Numbered from the stretch's first letter, positions 44,996-54,711 are shown. The stretch is DNA of 64,000 nucleotides from Rhizobium sp. 18065 (GCF_902706095.1 NZ_CACSJP010000001.1:372001-436000); one strand, 5' to 3'. Numbers and translations are program-made. The notes: generated by a model from the letters alone, not told the origin.

Positions 44996-45730
44996 ATGAA
45001 AGAACTAATTGCGATAGGATCAAGCCTGCTGCCGTTTCCGGCGATGCCTTCGACACTTCGGGGAAGCGCGGTGTTTTCCGGATTAACTCTTGAAGAGGAC
45101 AGGGATTGGCTGTCCCGCTGTCATACGCGTGCTCTCTGTGCCGGCGAAAGCCTCGTCGATTTTGAAGATGCGTCAAAGGATGTCTTCATCGTCCAGACGG
45201 GCGAAGTCCGGGCGGTTCTTCGCTTTTCAGTGGGCAAGGAAGCAATCCTCGGCACCTTCAAGCGCGGCGATATTCTCGGCGAACTGGCGGCTATCGACAA
45301 CCTGAGCCGTTCGGCAAGCCTGATGGCCGTCAGCGAGGCGCTTGTGACGGTCATCCCTTATGCGGTGTTCCATGACATCCTGAGGCAGCGCCCGGATGTT
45401 GCCCTGTCGCTGCTGCAGCTGCTGTCGAAGCGCGTCCGCGCGATGAACGAGCGCCTGTCGGAACTGTCGTTCCTCGATACCAAGCATCGCCTCTACAACA
45501 CGCTTCTGCGACTGTCGCGCCTTCGCGCTGACGGCGGGCGTGAGCGCATCATCTCGCCGCCGCTGGTCCACGCCGAACTGGCGGAGCATATCGGCGCCAG
45601 CCGCGAAACCGTGTCGCGGGAAATGTCGCGGCTTGCGCGCGAACAGCTTGTCGAGCGCACCAGCCGTGCAATCGTACTGAAGAACCCGGTCGAACTGTCG
45701 AAGCGCATCTCCCGGGCGCTCGAGGGGTAA
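44996..45730 (+). CDS. Crp/Fnr family transcriptional regulator
   Basis: This 244-residue regulator has an N-terminal cyclic-nucleotide-binding fold (about residues 25-140, DVFIVQTGEVRAVLRFSVGK, GDILGELAAIDNLSRSASLM) and a C-terminal winged helix (HAELAEHIGASRETVSREMS). The motif GELA-ID-SRSAS resembles the cAMP phosphate-binding cassette. There is no Fnr-type Cys cluster at the N-terminus. The start is uncertain: ATG 44996 lacks a good ribosome site and ATG 45044 is an alternative. Targets are unknown; it may act on its own promoter. Confidence 0.85.
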   Translation: MKELIAIGSSLLPFPAMPSTLRGSAVFSGLTLEEDRDWLSRCHTRALCAGESLVDFEDASKDVFIVQTGEVRAVLRFSVGKEAILGTFKRGDILGELAAIDNLSRSASLMAVSEALVTVIPYAVFHDILRQRPDVALSLLQLLSKRVRAMNERLSELSFLDTKHRLYNTLLRLSRLRADGGRERIISPPLVHAELAEHIGASRETVSREMSRLAREQLVERTSRAIVLKNPVELSKRISRALEG

Positions 45731-45744
45731 GCCTCGGGCATCGA

Positions 45745-46173
45745 TCAGGGATAGATCACGCCCTTGCGCAGAATGACATTGGCATAAAGCCGCGGCTCGC
45801 CGGTCTGGATGATGGTGTGAGCCGCCTTCACGCGGTCGTAGAAGTCGCTTCCAAGCAGGGATGTGACGGCGACCGTGGGTTCGTGGCGGGCGCAGCAGTC
45901 GATGATTTCCTGATGCACCGGGTCGACCTGCGCCGGCTTGCCCCCGACGGTCGAGCGGAAAATGGCTTCCGGCACGAAATCGTCGATCGGCATGACGCTC
46001 AGAACCGCATTCAGAACCGGGACGAGCCGATGGCCGTCGAGCCGCACCAGCCGGCGCGCATGTTCCAGTGCCGGATAGTTGCCGTCGACAATGGCAATCT
46101 CGTCGCCATGGCCCATGGCGCGCAGTGTCGCCAGGAGTTCGGGACTCAGAAGCGGATCAATTCCCTTCAGCAT
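45745..46173 (-). CDS. RbsD/FucU family sugar mutarotase
   Basis: This 142-residue protein belongs to the RbsD/FucU fold. It begins MLKGIDPLLSPELLATLRAM with the catalytic His in GHGDEIAIVDGNYPA and ends YANVILRKGVIYP. Family members interconvert pyranose/furanose or anomeric forms of ribose or fucose. It overlaps the 3' end of frcR by 17 bases, so it is coupled to the frc locus and may supply the preferred anomer of fructose, ribose or mannose. FucU-type length and motifs are closer than RbsD. Confidence 0.85.
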   Translation of the reverse strand: MLKGIDPLLSPELLATLRAMGHGDEIAIVDGNYPALEHARRLVRLDGHRLVPVLNAVLSVMPIDDFVPEAIFRSTVGGKPAQVDPVHQEIIDCCARHEPTVAVTSLLGSDFYDRVKAAHTIIQTGEPRLYANVILRKGVIYP

Positions 46174-47401
46174 TTTCTATTTCCTTGAACAATACGGTTT
46201 GGTCGATGAGGTAGCGGGCGAAGATCGGCAGGCTGGCACCGCCGATGGCGCGCGCCTGGGCGCCGACGGCGCCTTCGATGATCTCCGGAATGACGACGCC
46301 CTGCAGGTCGAGGCGATTGACCGCTTCGACGGTCGCCGTCACCAGTCGGCTGCGCACCCAGTCGGGGAAGCCACCGTCGATGATGGCGGCGGAAAAGTCG
46401 ATGATCGAGACGGCGGCGATGACGGCCTGCGCAAGGGCTGAGGCCGTATCCTGGATCCAGATTTCCAGCGGTTCGCCGAAATCGATCCACTCTTCGGCCG
46501 CATACCAGAGCGGCTGCGGATCGATCCCGCGCTCGCGCAGCAGGTTTTCCAGCACGAATATCGAGGCGATGTCGAGCAACTGCCGCGTTTGTCCATGCTT
46601 GTCGCGTACAGGCAGGGGGCCGATTGCGCCGGCTGTTCCGGTTCGCCCGACAAACAGCGAGGAATTGACCACGATGCCGCCGCCGATGAAGGAACCGATG
46701 TAGAAGTAGACGAAGTCCGGGTGCTGGGAGCCGGCACCGAACACAAGCTCCGCCCCGCAGGCACTGGTCGCGTCGTTGCGCAGATAGACCGGGTGGCTCA
46801 TCCGGCTCGCCACCTCGGCCTGCAGGTCGACCGTGCGCCAGATCTCCATTGCACCATCCGGTGCGCCAACCTCTTCCGCCCAGTTCCACAGCTCGAAGGG
46901 TGCTGCGATGCCGATGCCGGCAATGCGCGCCTGGTGCTCTTCGCTCATCTGCGCTTCCATCTCTGCAATGCCTTCGCAAATGAAGGGCAGGAGATGGTCG
47001 GGATGCGGATAGCGATAGGTCCGGTGCGTCTGCATCCGGATCTGCCCGACGAAATCCATCAGCACCAGGTCCGCGCTGCGTCTGCCGATCTTCACCCCGA
47101 AGGAAAAGACCGCTTCCGGATTGAGATACATCGGGATGGAGGGTTGCCCCACGCGGCCACGCACCGGTTCGCCGCGCAGAAGCAGTTTGTCGTTTTCCAG
47201 CGAGCGCATGATCACCGACACAGTCTGCGCAGACAATCCGGTCATCCGGGCGATGTCCGCCTTCGAATAGCCCCGGTTCTGCCGGACCAGCGAAAGCACC
47301 AGCCGCTCGTTATAGGCGCGCACGCGCACCTGGTTCGAGCCGCCGCCGGCACTGACCCTGGGCGTTTGTTCCGCCAGCTGTGCTTGATCATTCTGTGACA
47401 C
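46157..47401 (-). CDS. frcR: ROK-family transcriptional regulator (FrcR)
   Basis: This 414-residue regulator has an N-terminal winged helix (about residues 25-85, NRGYSKADIARMTGLSAQTV) and a ROK sugar-kinase-like domain (GIGIAAPFELWNW, NDATSACGAELVFGAG). The ROK zinc-binding His/Cys motif is not evident, so it may not be a kinase. It is divergent from frcB with a shared 226-bp control region. In S. meliloti frcR sits in this place beside frcBCAK (recalled). It is likely a repressor relieved by sugar. Confidence 0.88.
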   Translation of the reverse strand: MSQNDQAQLAEQTPRVSAGGGSNQVRVRAYNERLVLSLVRQNRGYSKADIARMTGLSAQTVSVIMRSLENDKLLLRGEPVRGRVGQPSIPMYLNPEAVFSFGVKIGRRSADLVLMDFVGQIRMQTHRTYRYPHPDHLLPFICEGIAEMEAQMSEEHQARIAGIGIAAPFELWNWAEEVGAPDGAMEIWRTVDLQAEVASRMSHPVYLRNDATSACGAELVFGAGSQHPDFVYFYIGSFIGGGIVVNSSLFVGRTGTAGAIGPLPVRDKHGQTRQLLDIASIFVLENLLRERGIDPQPLWYAAEEWIDFGEPLEIWIQDTASALAQAVIAAVSIIDFSAAIIDGGFPDWVRSRLVTATVEAVNRLDLQGVVIPEIIEGAVGAQARAIGGASLPIFARYLIDQTVLFKEIENAEGN

Positions 47402-47487
47402 TTGAGGTCGCTCCTCCCGACCGCTCCGTCGTAAGGGAGCCTTAGCAGAATGTCACAGCGATTTAATAATTCAATTGGATTTATTTA

Positions 47488-47517
47488 TTGACAGCGAAAA
47501 TGTTCTGATGTTCTAAA
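47488..47517 (+). promoter_or_regulatory. Candidate sigma-70 promoter of frcB
   Basis: TTGACA (47488-47493) is followed after 17-18 bases by TTCTAAA (47511-47517). An AT-rich stretch (47461-47489) overlaps the -35 and is the likely FrcR site. The leader to the frcB ATG would be about 105 bases. Confidence 0.55.
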
Positions 47518-47627
47518 TAGCGGCGTGGAGGAGCGGTGCCGGGTGGCGCCGAACCGGGCTGGTTTTGATCGGCCCGGCCGACATGCGACGGCCAGAGGAG
47601 CTGGCTGAACACTTTCGGGAGGAAATT

Positions 47628-48653
47628 ATGAAGAAATCACTGCTTACCGCTGCCCTGTCGACCCTGGCTCTCGGCGTTGTCTTCGCCGTGCCGGTACAGG
47701 CCGCAGATGTATCGGCATGCCTGATCACCAAGACCGACACCAACCCCTTTTTCGTCAAGATGAAGGAAGGCGCGACAGCAAAGGCGACCGAACTCGGCGT
47801 CACCTTGAAGGCCTATGCCGGCAAGGTCGATGGTGACTCGGAAAGCCAGGTCGCTGCCATCGAAACCTGCATCGCTGACGGCGCCAAGGGTATTCTGCTG
47901 ACCGCATCGGACACCAAGGGCATCGTTCCGGCCGTCCAGAAGGCACGCGACGCCGGCCTGCTCGTCATCGCACTCGACACGCCGCTGGAGCCGATCGATT
48001 CGGCCGACATGACCTTTGCAACTGACAATCTTCTCGCCGGCGAACTGATCGGCAAGTGGGCGGCAGCAACCCTCGGCGACGCTGCCAAGGATGCGCGTAT
48101 CGCCTTCCTCAACCTGACCCCGTCCCAGCCGTCGGTCGACGTCCTGCGCAACCAGGGCTTCATGAAGGGCTTCGGCATCGATGTCGTCGACATCAACAAG
48201 ATCGGTGACGAAACCGATCCGCGCATCGTTGGCCACGACATCACCAACGGCAATGAAGAAGGCGGCCGCACCGCCATGGAAAACCTTCTGCAGAAGGATC
48301 CGTCCATCAACGTCGTGCACACCATCAACGAACCGGCAGCCGCCGGCGCCTATGAAGCGCTGAAGGCCGTCGGCAAGGAAGGCGACGTTCTGATCGTCTC
48401 CGTCGATGGTGGTTGCCCGGGCGTCAAGAACGTTGCCGAAGGCGTCATCGGTGCCACATCGCAGCAGTATCCGCTGCTGATGGCATCGCTCGGCATCGAA
48501 GCGATCAAGAAGTTTGCCGATAGCGGTGAAAAGCCGGCGGCCACCGAAGGCAAGAACTTCTTCGACACCGGCGTGGCGCTCGTCACCGACAAGCCGGCTG
48601 CCGGCGTCGAGTCGATCGACACCAAGGCCGGTCTGGACAAGTGCTGGGGTTGA
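47628..48653 (+). CDS. frcB: Fructose/ribose/mannose ABC transporter, periplasmic binding protein
   Basis: This 341-residue binding protein has a signal peptide ([19 protein letters not shown], cleaved after VQAA) and the Peripla_BP_4 fold of sugar ABC systems ([32 protein letters not shown] second strand). By synteny and operon order (frcR divergent; frcC, frcA, frcK downstream) it is FrcB of the S. meliloti frc system, which takes up fructose, mannose and ribose. The ATG at 47628 has GGGAGGAAATT. A strong hairpin follows the gene. Confidence 0.9.
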   Translation: MKKSLLTAALSTLALGVVFAVPVQAADVSACLITKTDTNPFFVKMKEGATAKATELGVTLKAYAGKVDGDSESQVAAIETCIADGAKGILLTASDTKGIVPAVQKARDAGLLVIALDTPLEPIDSADMTFATDNLLAGELIGKWAAATLGDAAKDARIAFLNLTPSQPSVDVLRNQGFMKGFGIDVVDINKIGDETDPRIVGHDITNGNEEGGRTAMENLLQKDPSINVVHTINEPAAAGAYEALKAVGKEGDVLIVSVDGGCPGVKNVAEGVIGATSQQYPLLMASLGIEAIKKFADSGEKPAATEGKNFFDTGVALVTDKPAAGVESIDTKAGLDKCWG

Positions 48654-48679
48654 TTCTTAGCCTAGTCTGACAGCCAAGC

Positions 48680-48703
48680 CCTGGCGGGAGAAATCCCGTC
48701 AGG
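48680..48703 (+). other. Stem-loop between frcB and frcC
   Basis: CCTGGCGGGA/TCCCGTCAGG form a 10-bp stem (one G-U pair in RNA) with a GAAA tetraloop, 27 bases after frcB. There is no T run. Such structures often stabilise the binding-protein mRNA or damp transcription into the membrane genes. Confidence 0.65.
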
Positions 48704-48823
48704 CAAGGTGCGAAGCGCCCGGCCCACACTGAGCCCCCACCCAGGCGGCGGCCCAACTAGCTGGCAATAGGCCGGGCGTGTCCTTCGTGTAGAGAGAATT
48801 CCACAACGGCAGGGAGGATACCC

Positions 48824-49906
48824 ATGCAGCCGGCCAATCCCGAAACACGGACTGCGCAGGACTTCGAAAAGGTCCTGACCCAGAGTTCGACCCAGATCGC
48901 CTCTTTCGAGCGCGAGGAGCGAAGCGTTCTGGAGCATTTCCAGCACTTCCTGCATTCCAGCCCTGCGGCCGTTGCCTTGATCGTTCTGGTCCTGTCGCTT
49001 GCGGCCTTTGGCACCATTCTCGGCGGCAAGTTCTTCTCCGCCTTCACCCTGACGCTGATCCTGCAGCAGGTCGCGATCGTCGGCATTGTCGGCGCTGCCC
49101 AGACGCTGGTCATCCTGACTGCCGGCATCGATCTCTCGGTCGGCGCGATCATGGTCCTGTCCTCGGTGGTCATGGGCCAGTTCGCCTTCCGCTACGGTCT
49201 TCCACCTTCGCTTGCCGTGCTCTGCGGTTTTGCTGTCGGTGCCGCCTGCGGCTTCATCAATGGCGTACTTGTGGCACGCATGAAGCTGCCGCCCTTCATC
49301 GTCACGCTCGGCATGTGGCAGATCGTGCTGGCGACCAATTTCCTGTACTCGGCCAATGAGACGATCCGTGCCCAGGATATCGAGGCCAATGCGCCGATCC
49401 TGAAATTCTTCGGCGAGAACGTCCGCATGGGCGGCGCAGTTCTAACCTACGGCGTCATAGCCATGGTGCTGCTCGTCGCCCTGCTCTGGTATGTCCTCAA
49501 TTACACAGCCTGGGGACGCCATGTCTACGCGGTCGGCGACGATCCGGAAGCGGCAGAACTTGCGGGCGTGAATGTCAAGCGGATGCTGATTTCGGTCTAC
49601 ACCTTGTCCGGCCTGATTTGCGCGCTCGCCGGCTGGGCCCTGATCGGCCGCATCGGCTCGGTCTCGCCGACGGCGGGTCAGTTCGCCAATATCGAATCCA
49701 TCACAGCCGTGGTGATCGGCGGTATCTCGCTGTTCGGCGGGCGTGGATCCATCCTCGGAATGCTGTTCGGCGCATTGATCGTCGGCGTCTTCCAACTCGG
49801 TTTGCGCCTGATCGGCACCGACCCGCAATGGACCTATCTCCTGATCGGCGTCCTGATTATCTCCGCCGTTGCAATCGACCAGTGGATCAGAAAGGTAGCA
49901 GGCTGA
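48824..49906 (+). CDS. frcC: Fructose/ribose/mannose ABC transporter, permease
   Basis: This 360-residue BPD_transp_2 permease has an N-terminal cytoplasmic stretch of about 45 residues and eight to ten helices. Signatures include LVILTAGIDLSVGAIMVLSS and FALIGGRGSILG-type (VVIGGISLFGGRGSILGMLF). The start has GGGAGG upstream. Its stop overlaps the frcA start (TGATG), so translation is coupled. It is the membrane channel of FrcBCA. Confidence 0.92.
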   Translation: MQPANPETRTAQDFEKVLTQSSTQIASFEREERSVLEHFQHFLHSSPAAVALIVLVLSLAAFGTILGGKFFSAFTLTLILQQVAIVGIVGAAQTLVILTAGIDLSVGAIMVLSSVVMGQFAFRYGLPPSLAVLCGFAVGAACGFINGVLVARMKLPPFIVTLGMWQIVLATNFLYSANETIRAQDIEANAPILKFFGENVRMGGAVLTYGVIAMVLLVALLWYVLNYTAWGRHVYAVGDDPEAAELAGVNVKRMLISVYTLSGLICALAGWALIGRIGSVSPTAGQFANIESITAVVIGGISLFGGRGSILGMLFGALIVGVFQLGLRLIGTDPQWTYLLIGVLIISAVAIDQWIRKVAG

Positions 49907-50688
49907 TGACCCCGGAACCCATTCTCACCGCCCGCGGACTTGTGAAGCGTTATGGTCGCGTCACCGCGCTCGACAATGCCGATTTCGACCTCTATCCGGG
50001 CGAAATCCTTGCCGTTATCGGCGACAACGGTGCCGGCAAATCCTCGCTGATCAAGGCGATATCCGGTGCGGTCATCCCCGATGATGGAGAAATCCGTCTC
50101 GATGGAGTGCCGGTGCAGTTCCGGTCGCCGATCGAGGCCCGCAAGGCCGGCATCGAGACGGTCTACCAGAACCTCGCCTTGTCGCCCGCACTTTCGATTG
50201 CCGACAACATGTTTCTCGGTCGCGAGATCCGCAAACCGGGCATCCTGGGTTCGGTCTTCCGTTCGCTCGACCGCGCCGCGATGGAAAAGATCGCCCGCGA
50301 CAAGCTGTCGGAGCTCGGCCTGATGACGATCCAGAATATCAACCAGGCGGTGGAGACCCTTTCGGGTGGCCAGCGCCAGGGCGTTGCCGTTGCGCGCGCG
50401 GCTGCCTTCGGCTCCAAGGTCATCATTCTCGATGAACCGACGGCTGCGTTGGGTGTCAAGGAGAGCCGCAAAGTTCTGGAACTGATCCTCGATGTGCGCT
50501 CGCGTGGCATGCCGATCGTCCTGATTTCGCACAATATGCCGCATGTGTTCGAAGTGGCTGACCGCATTCATGTCCATCGTCTCGGCAAGCGCCTGTGTGT
50601 GATCAATCCGAAGGACTACACCATGTCGGATGCGGTTGCCTTCATGACCGGTGCTCGCGAGGCCCCGGAGACAGGCCTTGCTGCATGA
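49906..50688 (+). CDS. frcA: Fructose/ribose/mannose ABC transporter, ATP-binding protein
   Basis: This is a 260-residue single ABC ATPase domain, unlike the duplicated ATPases of E. coli RbsA. It carries Walker A IGDNGAGKSSLIK, the signature VETLSGGQRQGVAVARA, Walker B VIILDEPTAALG and switch His in LISHNMPHVFE. The short form pairs as a homodimer with FrcC. Its stop overlaps the frcK ATG by four bases. Confidence 0.93.
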   Translation: MTPEPILTARGLVKRYGRVTALDNADFDLYPGEILAVIGDNGAGKSSLIKAISGAVIPDDGEIRLDGVPVQFRSPIEARKAGIETVYQNLALSPALSIADNMFLGREIRKPGILGSVFRSLDRAAMEKIARDKLSELGLMTIQNINQAVETLSGGQRQGVAVARAAAFGSKVIILDEPTAALGVKESRKVLELILDVRSRGMPIVLISHNMPHVFEVADRIHVHRLGKRLCVINPKDYTMSDAVAFMTGAREAPETGLAA

Positions 50689-51308
50689 GCCTGCAACTGG
50701 AAACCCTGGTTGCTGAAATCGAGAAGCGGGCGCAGTCCAGCGCCCGTTTCATCGTCGCCATTGCCGGCCCGCCCGGTGCCGGAAAATCGACGCTCGCGGA
50801 CCGCCTCAACGAAACGCTTCTTGCCCGCGGTCACGCTGCAACCATCCTGCCGATGGACGGCTTTCACCTCGACAACGGCATTCTGGAAGAACGTGGCCTG
50901 CTGCCGCGGAAAGGTGCGCCCGAAACCTTCGATGTCCGCGGCCTTGGCGATATCCTGCGTGCGGTGCGCGCCGGCGGCGAGGTTCTCGTTCCGGTCTTTG
51001 ACCGCAGCCGGGAACTGGCCATTGCCGCCGCCCGCTGTATTTCGACGGAAGACCGCATCATCCTGGCTGAGGGCAACTATCTCCTGCTGGATGACAAGCC
51101 TTGGAGCCTGCTCGCGCCGCTGTTCGATTTCACCGTCATGGTGTCGCCACCCGTTAACGAATTGGAGCGGCGGCTGGTCGAGCGCTGGCAAAGTTTCGGC
51201 ATGACGCCCGACGAAATCGCCGCGAAGGTCGGCGGAAACGATCTTCCCAATGGTCGGCTGGTGTTGCAGCGAAGCCGCCTGGCAGATCTGAAGCTGGATA
51301 TTTTCTAG
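50685..51308 (+). CDS. frcK: FrcK P-loop kinase (uridine kinase/PRK family)
   Basis: This 207-residue kinase-like protein has the P-loop AGPPGAGKSTLADRL, the substrate region LPMDGFHLDN and a C-terminal LPNGRLVLQRSRLAD. Sequence resembles pantothenate/uridine kinases of the PRK superfamily. In S. meliloti frcK is the last gene of the frc operon; its substrate is not established to my knowledge, though a sugar is inferred from context. It overlaps frcA by four bases. Confidence 0.85.
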   Translation: MSLQLETLVAEIEKRAQSSARFIVAIAGPPGAGKSTLADRLNETLLARGHAATILPMDGFHLDNGILEERGLLPRKGAPETFDVRGLGDILRAVRAGGEVLVPVFDRSRELAIAAARCISTEDRIILAEGNYLLLDDKPWSLLAPLFDFTVMVSPPVNELERRLVERWQSFGMTPDEIAAKVGGNDLPNGRLVLQRSRLADLKLDIF

Positions 51309-51521
51309 ATATTACAAAGGCTTGATGGGTTTGCATGTTTGTAAATCCTTAAGTTCTAATTAAATCGCCAGTCGCTAAAATTGTATCTATTTGCTTCAGC
51401 GAATTTCAGCCTCCTCTTGATACAACTCCTCCATGAAAGATTAACGCTGACACCCATGTCGTGGCGGTAACAGCCAACGGGATGGCTCGCTTTGGATCGG
51501 TGTCGGAAAGGGGAGTGTGAA

Positions 51522-51911
51522 ATGACAATTCTGATCGTTGAAGACAACCCGACCAATGCGATGATCCTCAAGCATCTGGCGAAGAAGGTGACCGACGAGG
51601 AAATCCGCGTCGAACCGGATGGCGCATCCGCCCTGGCCCTCTGCCACAGCCATGCCTTTTCCATGCTGATCGTCGATCACATGCTGCCGGGTCTCTCCGG
51701 TCTGCAGTTCGTCAAGGCAGTTCGCCTGATGGATCGTTATGCCGATGTGCCCGTGATCATGGTGACGGCCGATACCGAGCCGCGCCTGCGCGAAAGCGCC
51801 GAGGCCAGCGGTGTGACGGACTTCCTGACCAAGCCCGTGGAAGCCGTGGCTTTCCGCCAGCTCCTTGCCGACCATCTTGGCGCCAATACAGAACTCTCGA
51901 AATCGGCGTGA
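51522..51911 (+). CDS. Single-domain response regulator
   Basis: This 129-residue protein is a receiver with no output domain. The phospho-acceptor is Asp52 (MLIVDHMLPG), with the acidic pair in VEDNPTN, Thr in MVTADTE and Lys in FLTKPVEAV. It resembles CheY-like or relay receivers. The ATG at 51522 has GGGGAGTG. It leads a four-gene same-strand cluster with a periplasmic protein, a hybrid kinase and an HD-GYP regulator, and is therefore probably part of one phosphorelay. Confidence 0.88.
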   Translation: MTILIVEDNPTNAMILKHLAKKVTDEEIRVEPDGASALALCHSHAFSMLIVDHMLPGLSGLQFVKAVRLMDRYADVPVIMVTADTEPRLRESAEASGVTDFLTKPVEAVAFRQLLADHLGANTELSKSA

Positions 51912-51938
51912 GCCGAGTTCGGGCCTGAGGAAAGAGCC

Positions 51939-52433
51939 ATGAAGCGCATTCTGATCGCATTGCTGGCTGCAGCCATGTCGGGTGTTTCCGCATTCGCGCT
52001 GGAAGCGCCCACCGGCCTGGTCGTCTTGACCGTCAAAGGCGCTGTAGCCAACACCAATGTCGGCGATACCGCTGCTTTCGATATCGCGATGCTGGAAAAG
52101 CTCGAGAGCCGCCAGGCGATCGTGGAAACCCCGTGGACGACAGGCAAGGTGACGTTCGAGGGGCCGCTTCTGCGTGCAGTGCTCCGGGAAGCCGGTGCGT
52201 CCGGGAAAACACTCACCGTGCGCGCCCTGAATGATTATTCTGCAGAGATTCCGATGGTCGACGCGGATATCGCTACCATCCTTGCGACCCATCAGGATGG
52301 ACAGCGCATGTCGGTGCGTGAAAAGGGTCCAGTGATGCTGGTCTATCCTTTTGACCTTGATCCGGGCCTGTACAACGAAAAATACTTTTCGCGTTCGGTC
52401 TGGCAGATCAAGGAAATCGAGGTCTCCAAGTGA
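51939..52433 (+). CDS. Periplasmic protein of the molybdopterin oxidoreductase-like fold
   Basis: This 164-residue exported protein has a signal peptide (KRILIALLAAAMSGVSAFA). The mature part has a YedY/SUOX-like pattern: GPLLRAVLREAG then ALNDYSAEIPM and GPVMLVYPFDL. The cofactor-binding Cys region is absent, so it is unlikely to be catalytic. Its stop overlaps the hybrid kinase start (TGATG), so it is translationally coupled to the kinase. It may present a periplasmic ligand to the kinase sensor. Confidence 0.7.
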   Translation: MKRILIALLAAAMSGVSAFALEAPTGLVVLTVKGAVANTNVGDTAAFDIAMLEKLESRQAIVETPWTTGKVTFEGPLLRAVLREAGASGKTLTVRALNDYSAEIPMVDADIATILATHQDGQRMSVREKGPVMLVYPFDLDPGLYNEKYFSRSVWQIKEIEVSK

Positions 52434-54694
52434 TGGACCAGCGGGCAACAGTCAGGCAGACAGCGGGGGAGGGCAGCGTTGCCCTGATCCTGCAGATCCT
52501 GTGCGCTGTGCTCCTCTTTGTCCTGGTTCTGCTGTTTGTCGATATCGCCCGCCAATACCGGATCATGGAAGACGGGGTGCGTGAAAACGCCTTGTGGTCG
52601 GTTTATCAACTGGACCGCGAGGTCAGGACGCTGGACGTCAGTCTGGCCGAACTTCGCCGTCAGCCTGCCACCGAAAAGCTCCAGGAAGAACTCGCCCTGC
52701 GCTATGACATTTTGTATTCGCGCGTGGATGTCGTCGAGGAGGCCAAGTTCGGCAGTTATTTTGCCGACGATCAGCAGATCCGCGGCCTGATTGACGGCAT
52801 GGCTTCTGCCGTCCGTGCCCTGCAGCCGTTGTTCGATCGCTATGCTGCCGGGCGCTTGCCCACCGCTGCAGAGCTTGATGAGCTCGATACGGCTCTGGCC
52901 TCTCTGGCTCTGACGTCGCAAGATCTGTTGATCCACACCAATGCCCGCCTCAGCCATGAGCGTGCCGATAGCCGCAACCTGATCCTCGGCCTGGAGCGGA
53001 CTTCCTTCGTGATGCTCGGGCTGCTGATGGCGTCCGTCGTCTTCCTTGTTGTCACGCTCAACCGCCAGCTGAGATCGGTCCGCGAAACCAGCCGCGATCT
53101 GGAGGTCATGGCGAGCCAGTTGTCGGAGGCCTATGAAGCGGCCGATGCCGGAAACCGGGCGAAGTCGCAGTTCATGGCGACCATGGGCCATGAAATCCGC
53201 ACTCCCCTCAATGCCATCCTCGGCATGTCGGAATTGCTGGAGCTGTCTGAACTGCCCGAAGACACGCTCTATAGCGTCAAGACCATTCGCTCTTCCGGCG
53301 AAGCGCTGCTCGAGGTGATCAACGAGATCCTCGACTTCTCCAAGATCGAGCATGGCAAGCTTGAGCTTGAGCAGCGGGCATTCGATGTCTGTGGTCTCGC
53401 CGAAAGCACCGTCAGCATCATCCGTGGCCGTGCCGAAGATCACAAGAACACAGTCATCCTCGACCTGCCGGAATCGCTGAATAGCCTGTTCGTCAGGACC
53501 GATCCGACCCGTTTGCGCCAGGTCCTGCTCAACCTCCTGTCCAATGCGGCGAAGTTTACCCATGACGGCACGGTCACGCTGCGCCTGCGCGAGTTTTATC
53601 GCGAGGGCAAGCTGATGATCCGCTTCGAGGTCGAAGACACCGGTATCGGCATCGATGAGGCCGGCCTCGACAAGCTGTTCAAGCCCTTCTCGCAGGTCGA
53701 TGCCTCGATCAGCCGTCGTTACGGCGGCACCGGACTTGGTCTGACCATCTGCAAGCAGATTGTCGAAAAGCTGGGCGGTGAACTCGGCATGAGCAGCACC
53801 GTCGGCGTCGGCAGCATTTTCTGGTTCGAATTGGCGGTCGTCCCGGTCAGCCGCGAAGACATCAAGAAACTGACGGCCGCGCGCGACAGCGAAGAGGATC
53901 TGCCACGGCTGAAAATCCTGCTGGTGGAAGACAATCGGGTCAATCAGATCGTCGCCACGCGCTTTCTTGCAAGGCTCGGCCAGGATGTGGAAATTGCCAA
54001 TGACGGCACGGAAGCCGTGGTCATTGCCCGCCAGCAGAAGTTCGACCTCGTGCTGATGGACATGCAGATGCCGGTGATGGACGGCATCGAGGCGACGCGC
54101 CGGATCATTGCCGAACGCGGTCCGTCTGCCGAAACGCCGATCATCGCAATGACCGCCAATGCTTCGGATGACGACCGTCGTCGCTGCCTGGATGCCGGCA
54201 TGTCCGGCTTCGAATCCAAACCGGTAACCCTGGAAAGATTGCGCAAGATGATTGCCGACGCAACAAACCCAGTCGACGAAACCACGCTTTCGGCCGCGGC
54301 CGACATCAGCGAAGAAGTCCCAGGCCTTCCGCAGCCGGACCTGAGCGACGTCATGCCGCTTCCGGCTCTGCCGGGCCTCGGCATCGAGGGCCTTGATGAG
54401 GCGCGCCATGCCGAACTGGTGGACGCGCTCGGCGAGGAAGTTTTCCAGGAACTGGTCGAGTCGTTCTTCGACGACGCGACGTCCCTCATGGTTGATCTCA
54501 ACCAGGCTGTGCAGAAGCCGGATCCGGAAAAGATCGACCGTGTTCTGCACACGATCAAGGGCGCGGCGGTCAATGTCGGGCTGAATGAAATCGCGGTGAA
54601 GGCGAATGCCCTGCGGGGTCATCCGCCATCGCCTGCACAAGTCGAATTGCTGGGCGAAGAAATCCTCGCCCTTAAATATAAATTGGTAGCCTGA
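52433..54694 (+). CDS. Hybrid sensor histidine kinase with receiver and Hpt domains
   Basis: This 753-residue membrane kinase has TM1 at about residues 17-38, a helical periplasmic sensor of about 150 residues, and TM2 at about 188-208. HisKA follows with His253 (MGHEIRTPLNAILGMSELLE), then the ATPase with GTGLGLTICKQIVEKLGG, a receiver with Asp543 (LMDMQMPVMDG), and an Hpt domain with His706 (VLHTIKGAAVNVG). It thus contains a complete phosphorelay. The start overlaps the upstream gene. The downstream HD-GYP receiver is the likely output. Confidence 0.92.
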   Translation: MDQRATVRQTAGEGSVALILQILCAVLLFVLVLLFVDIARQYRIMEDGVRENALWSVYQLDREVRTLDVSLAELRRQPATEKLQEELALRYDILYSRVDVVEEAKFGSYFADDQQIRGLIDGMASAVRALQPLFDRYAAGRLPTAAELDELDTALASLALTSQDLLIHTNARLSHERADSRNLILGLERTSFVMLGLLMASVVFLVVTLNRQLRSVRETSRDLEVMASQLSEAYEAADAGNRAKSQFMATMGHEIRTPLNAILGMSELLELSELPEDTLYSVKTIRSSGEALLEVINEILDFSKIEHGKLELEQRAFDVCGLAESTVSIIRGRAEDHKNTVILDLPESLNSLFVRTDPTRLRQVLLNLLSNAAKFTHDGTVTLRLREFYREGKLMIRFEVEDTGIGIDEAGLDKLFKPFSQVDASISRRYGGTGLGLTICKQIVEKLGGELGMSSTVGVGSIFWFELAVVPVSREDIKKLTAARDSEEDLPRLKILLVEDNRVNQIVATRFLARLGQDVEIANDGTEAVVIARQQKFDLVLMDMQMPVMDGIEATRRIIAERGPSAETPIIAMTANASDDDRRRCLDAGMSGFESKPVTLERLRKMIADATNPVDETTLSAAADISEEVPGLPQPDLSDVMPLPALPGLGIEGLDEARHAELVDALGEEVFQELVESFFDDATSLMVDLNQAVQKPDPEKIDRVLHTIKGAAVNVGLNEIAVKANALRGHPPSPAQVELLGEEILALKYKLVA

Positions 54695-54711
54695 GAGGCA
54701 CGGAGGCGTTC

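Noticed and set aside
52343..54640. 765-codon open frame on the minus strand opposite the hybrid kinase
   Set aside because: It mirrors a real gene with clear kinase motifs, has no recognisable domain, and long antisense frames are expected in GC-rich DNA with strong codon bias. The same holds for 1620-2879 (-), 6028-7614 (-), 13366-14799 (-) and 38889-40793 (+).
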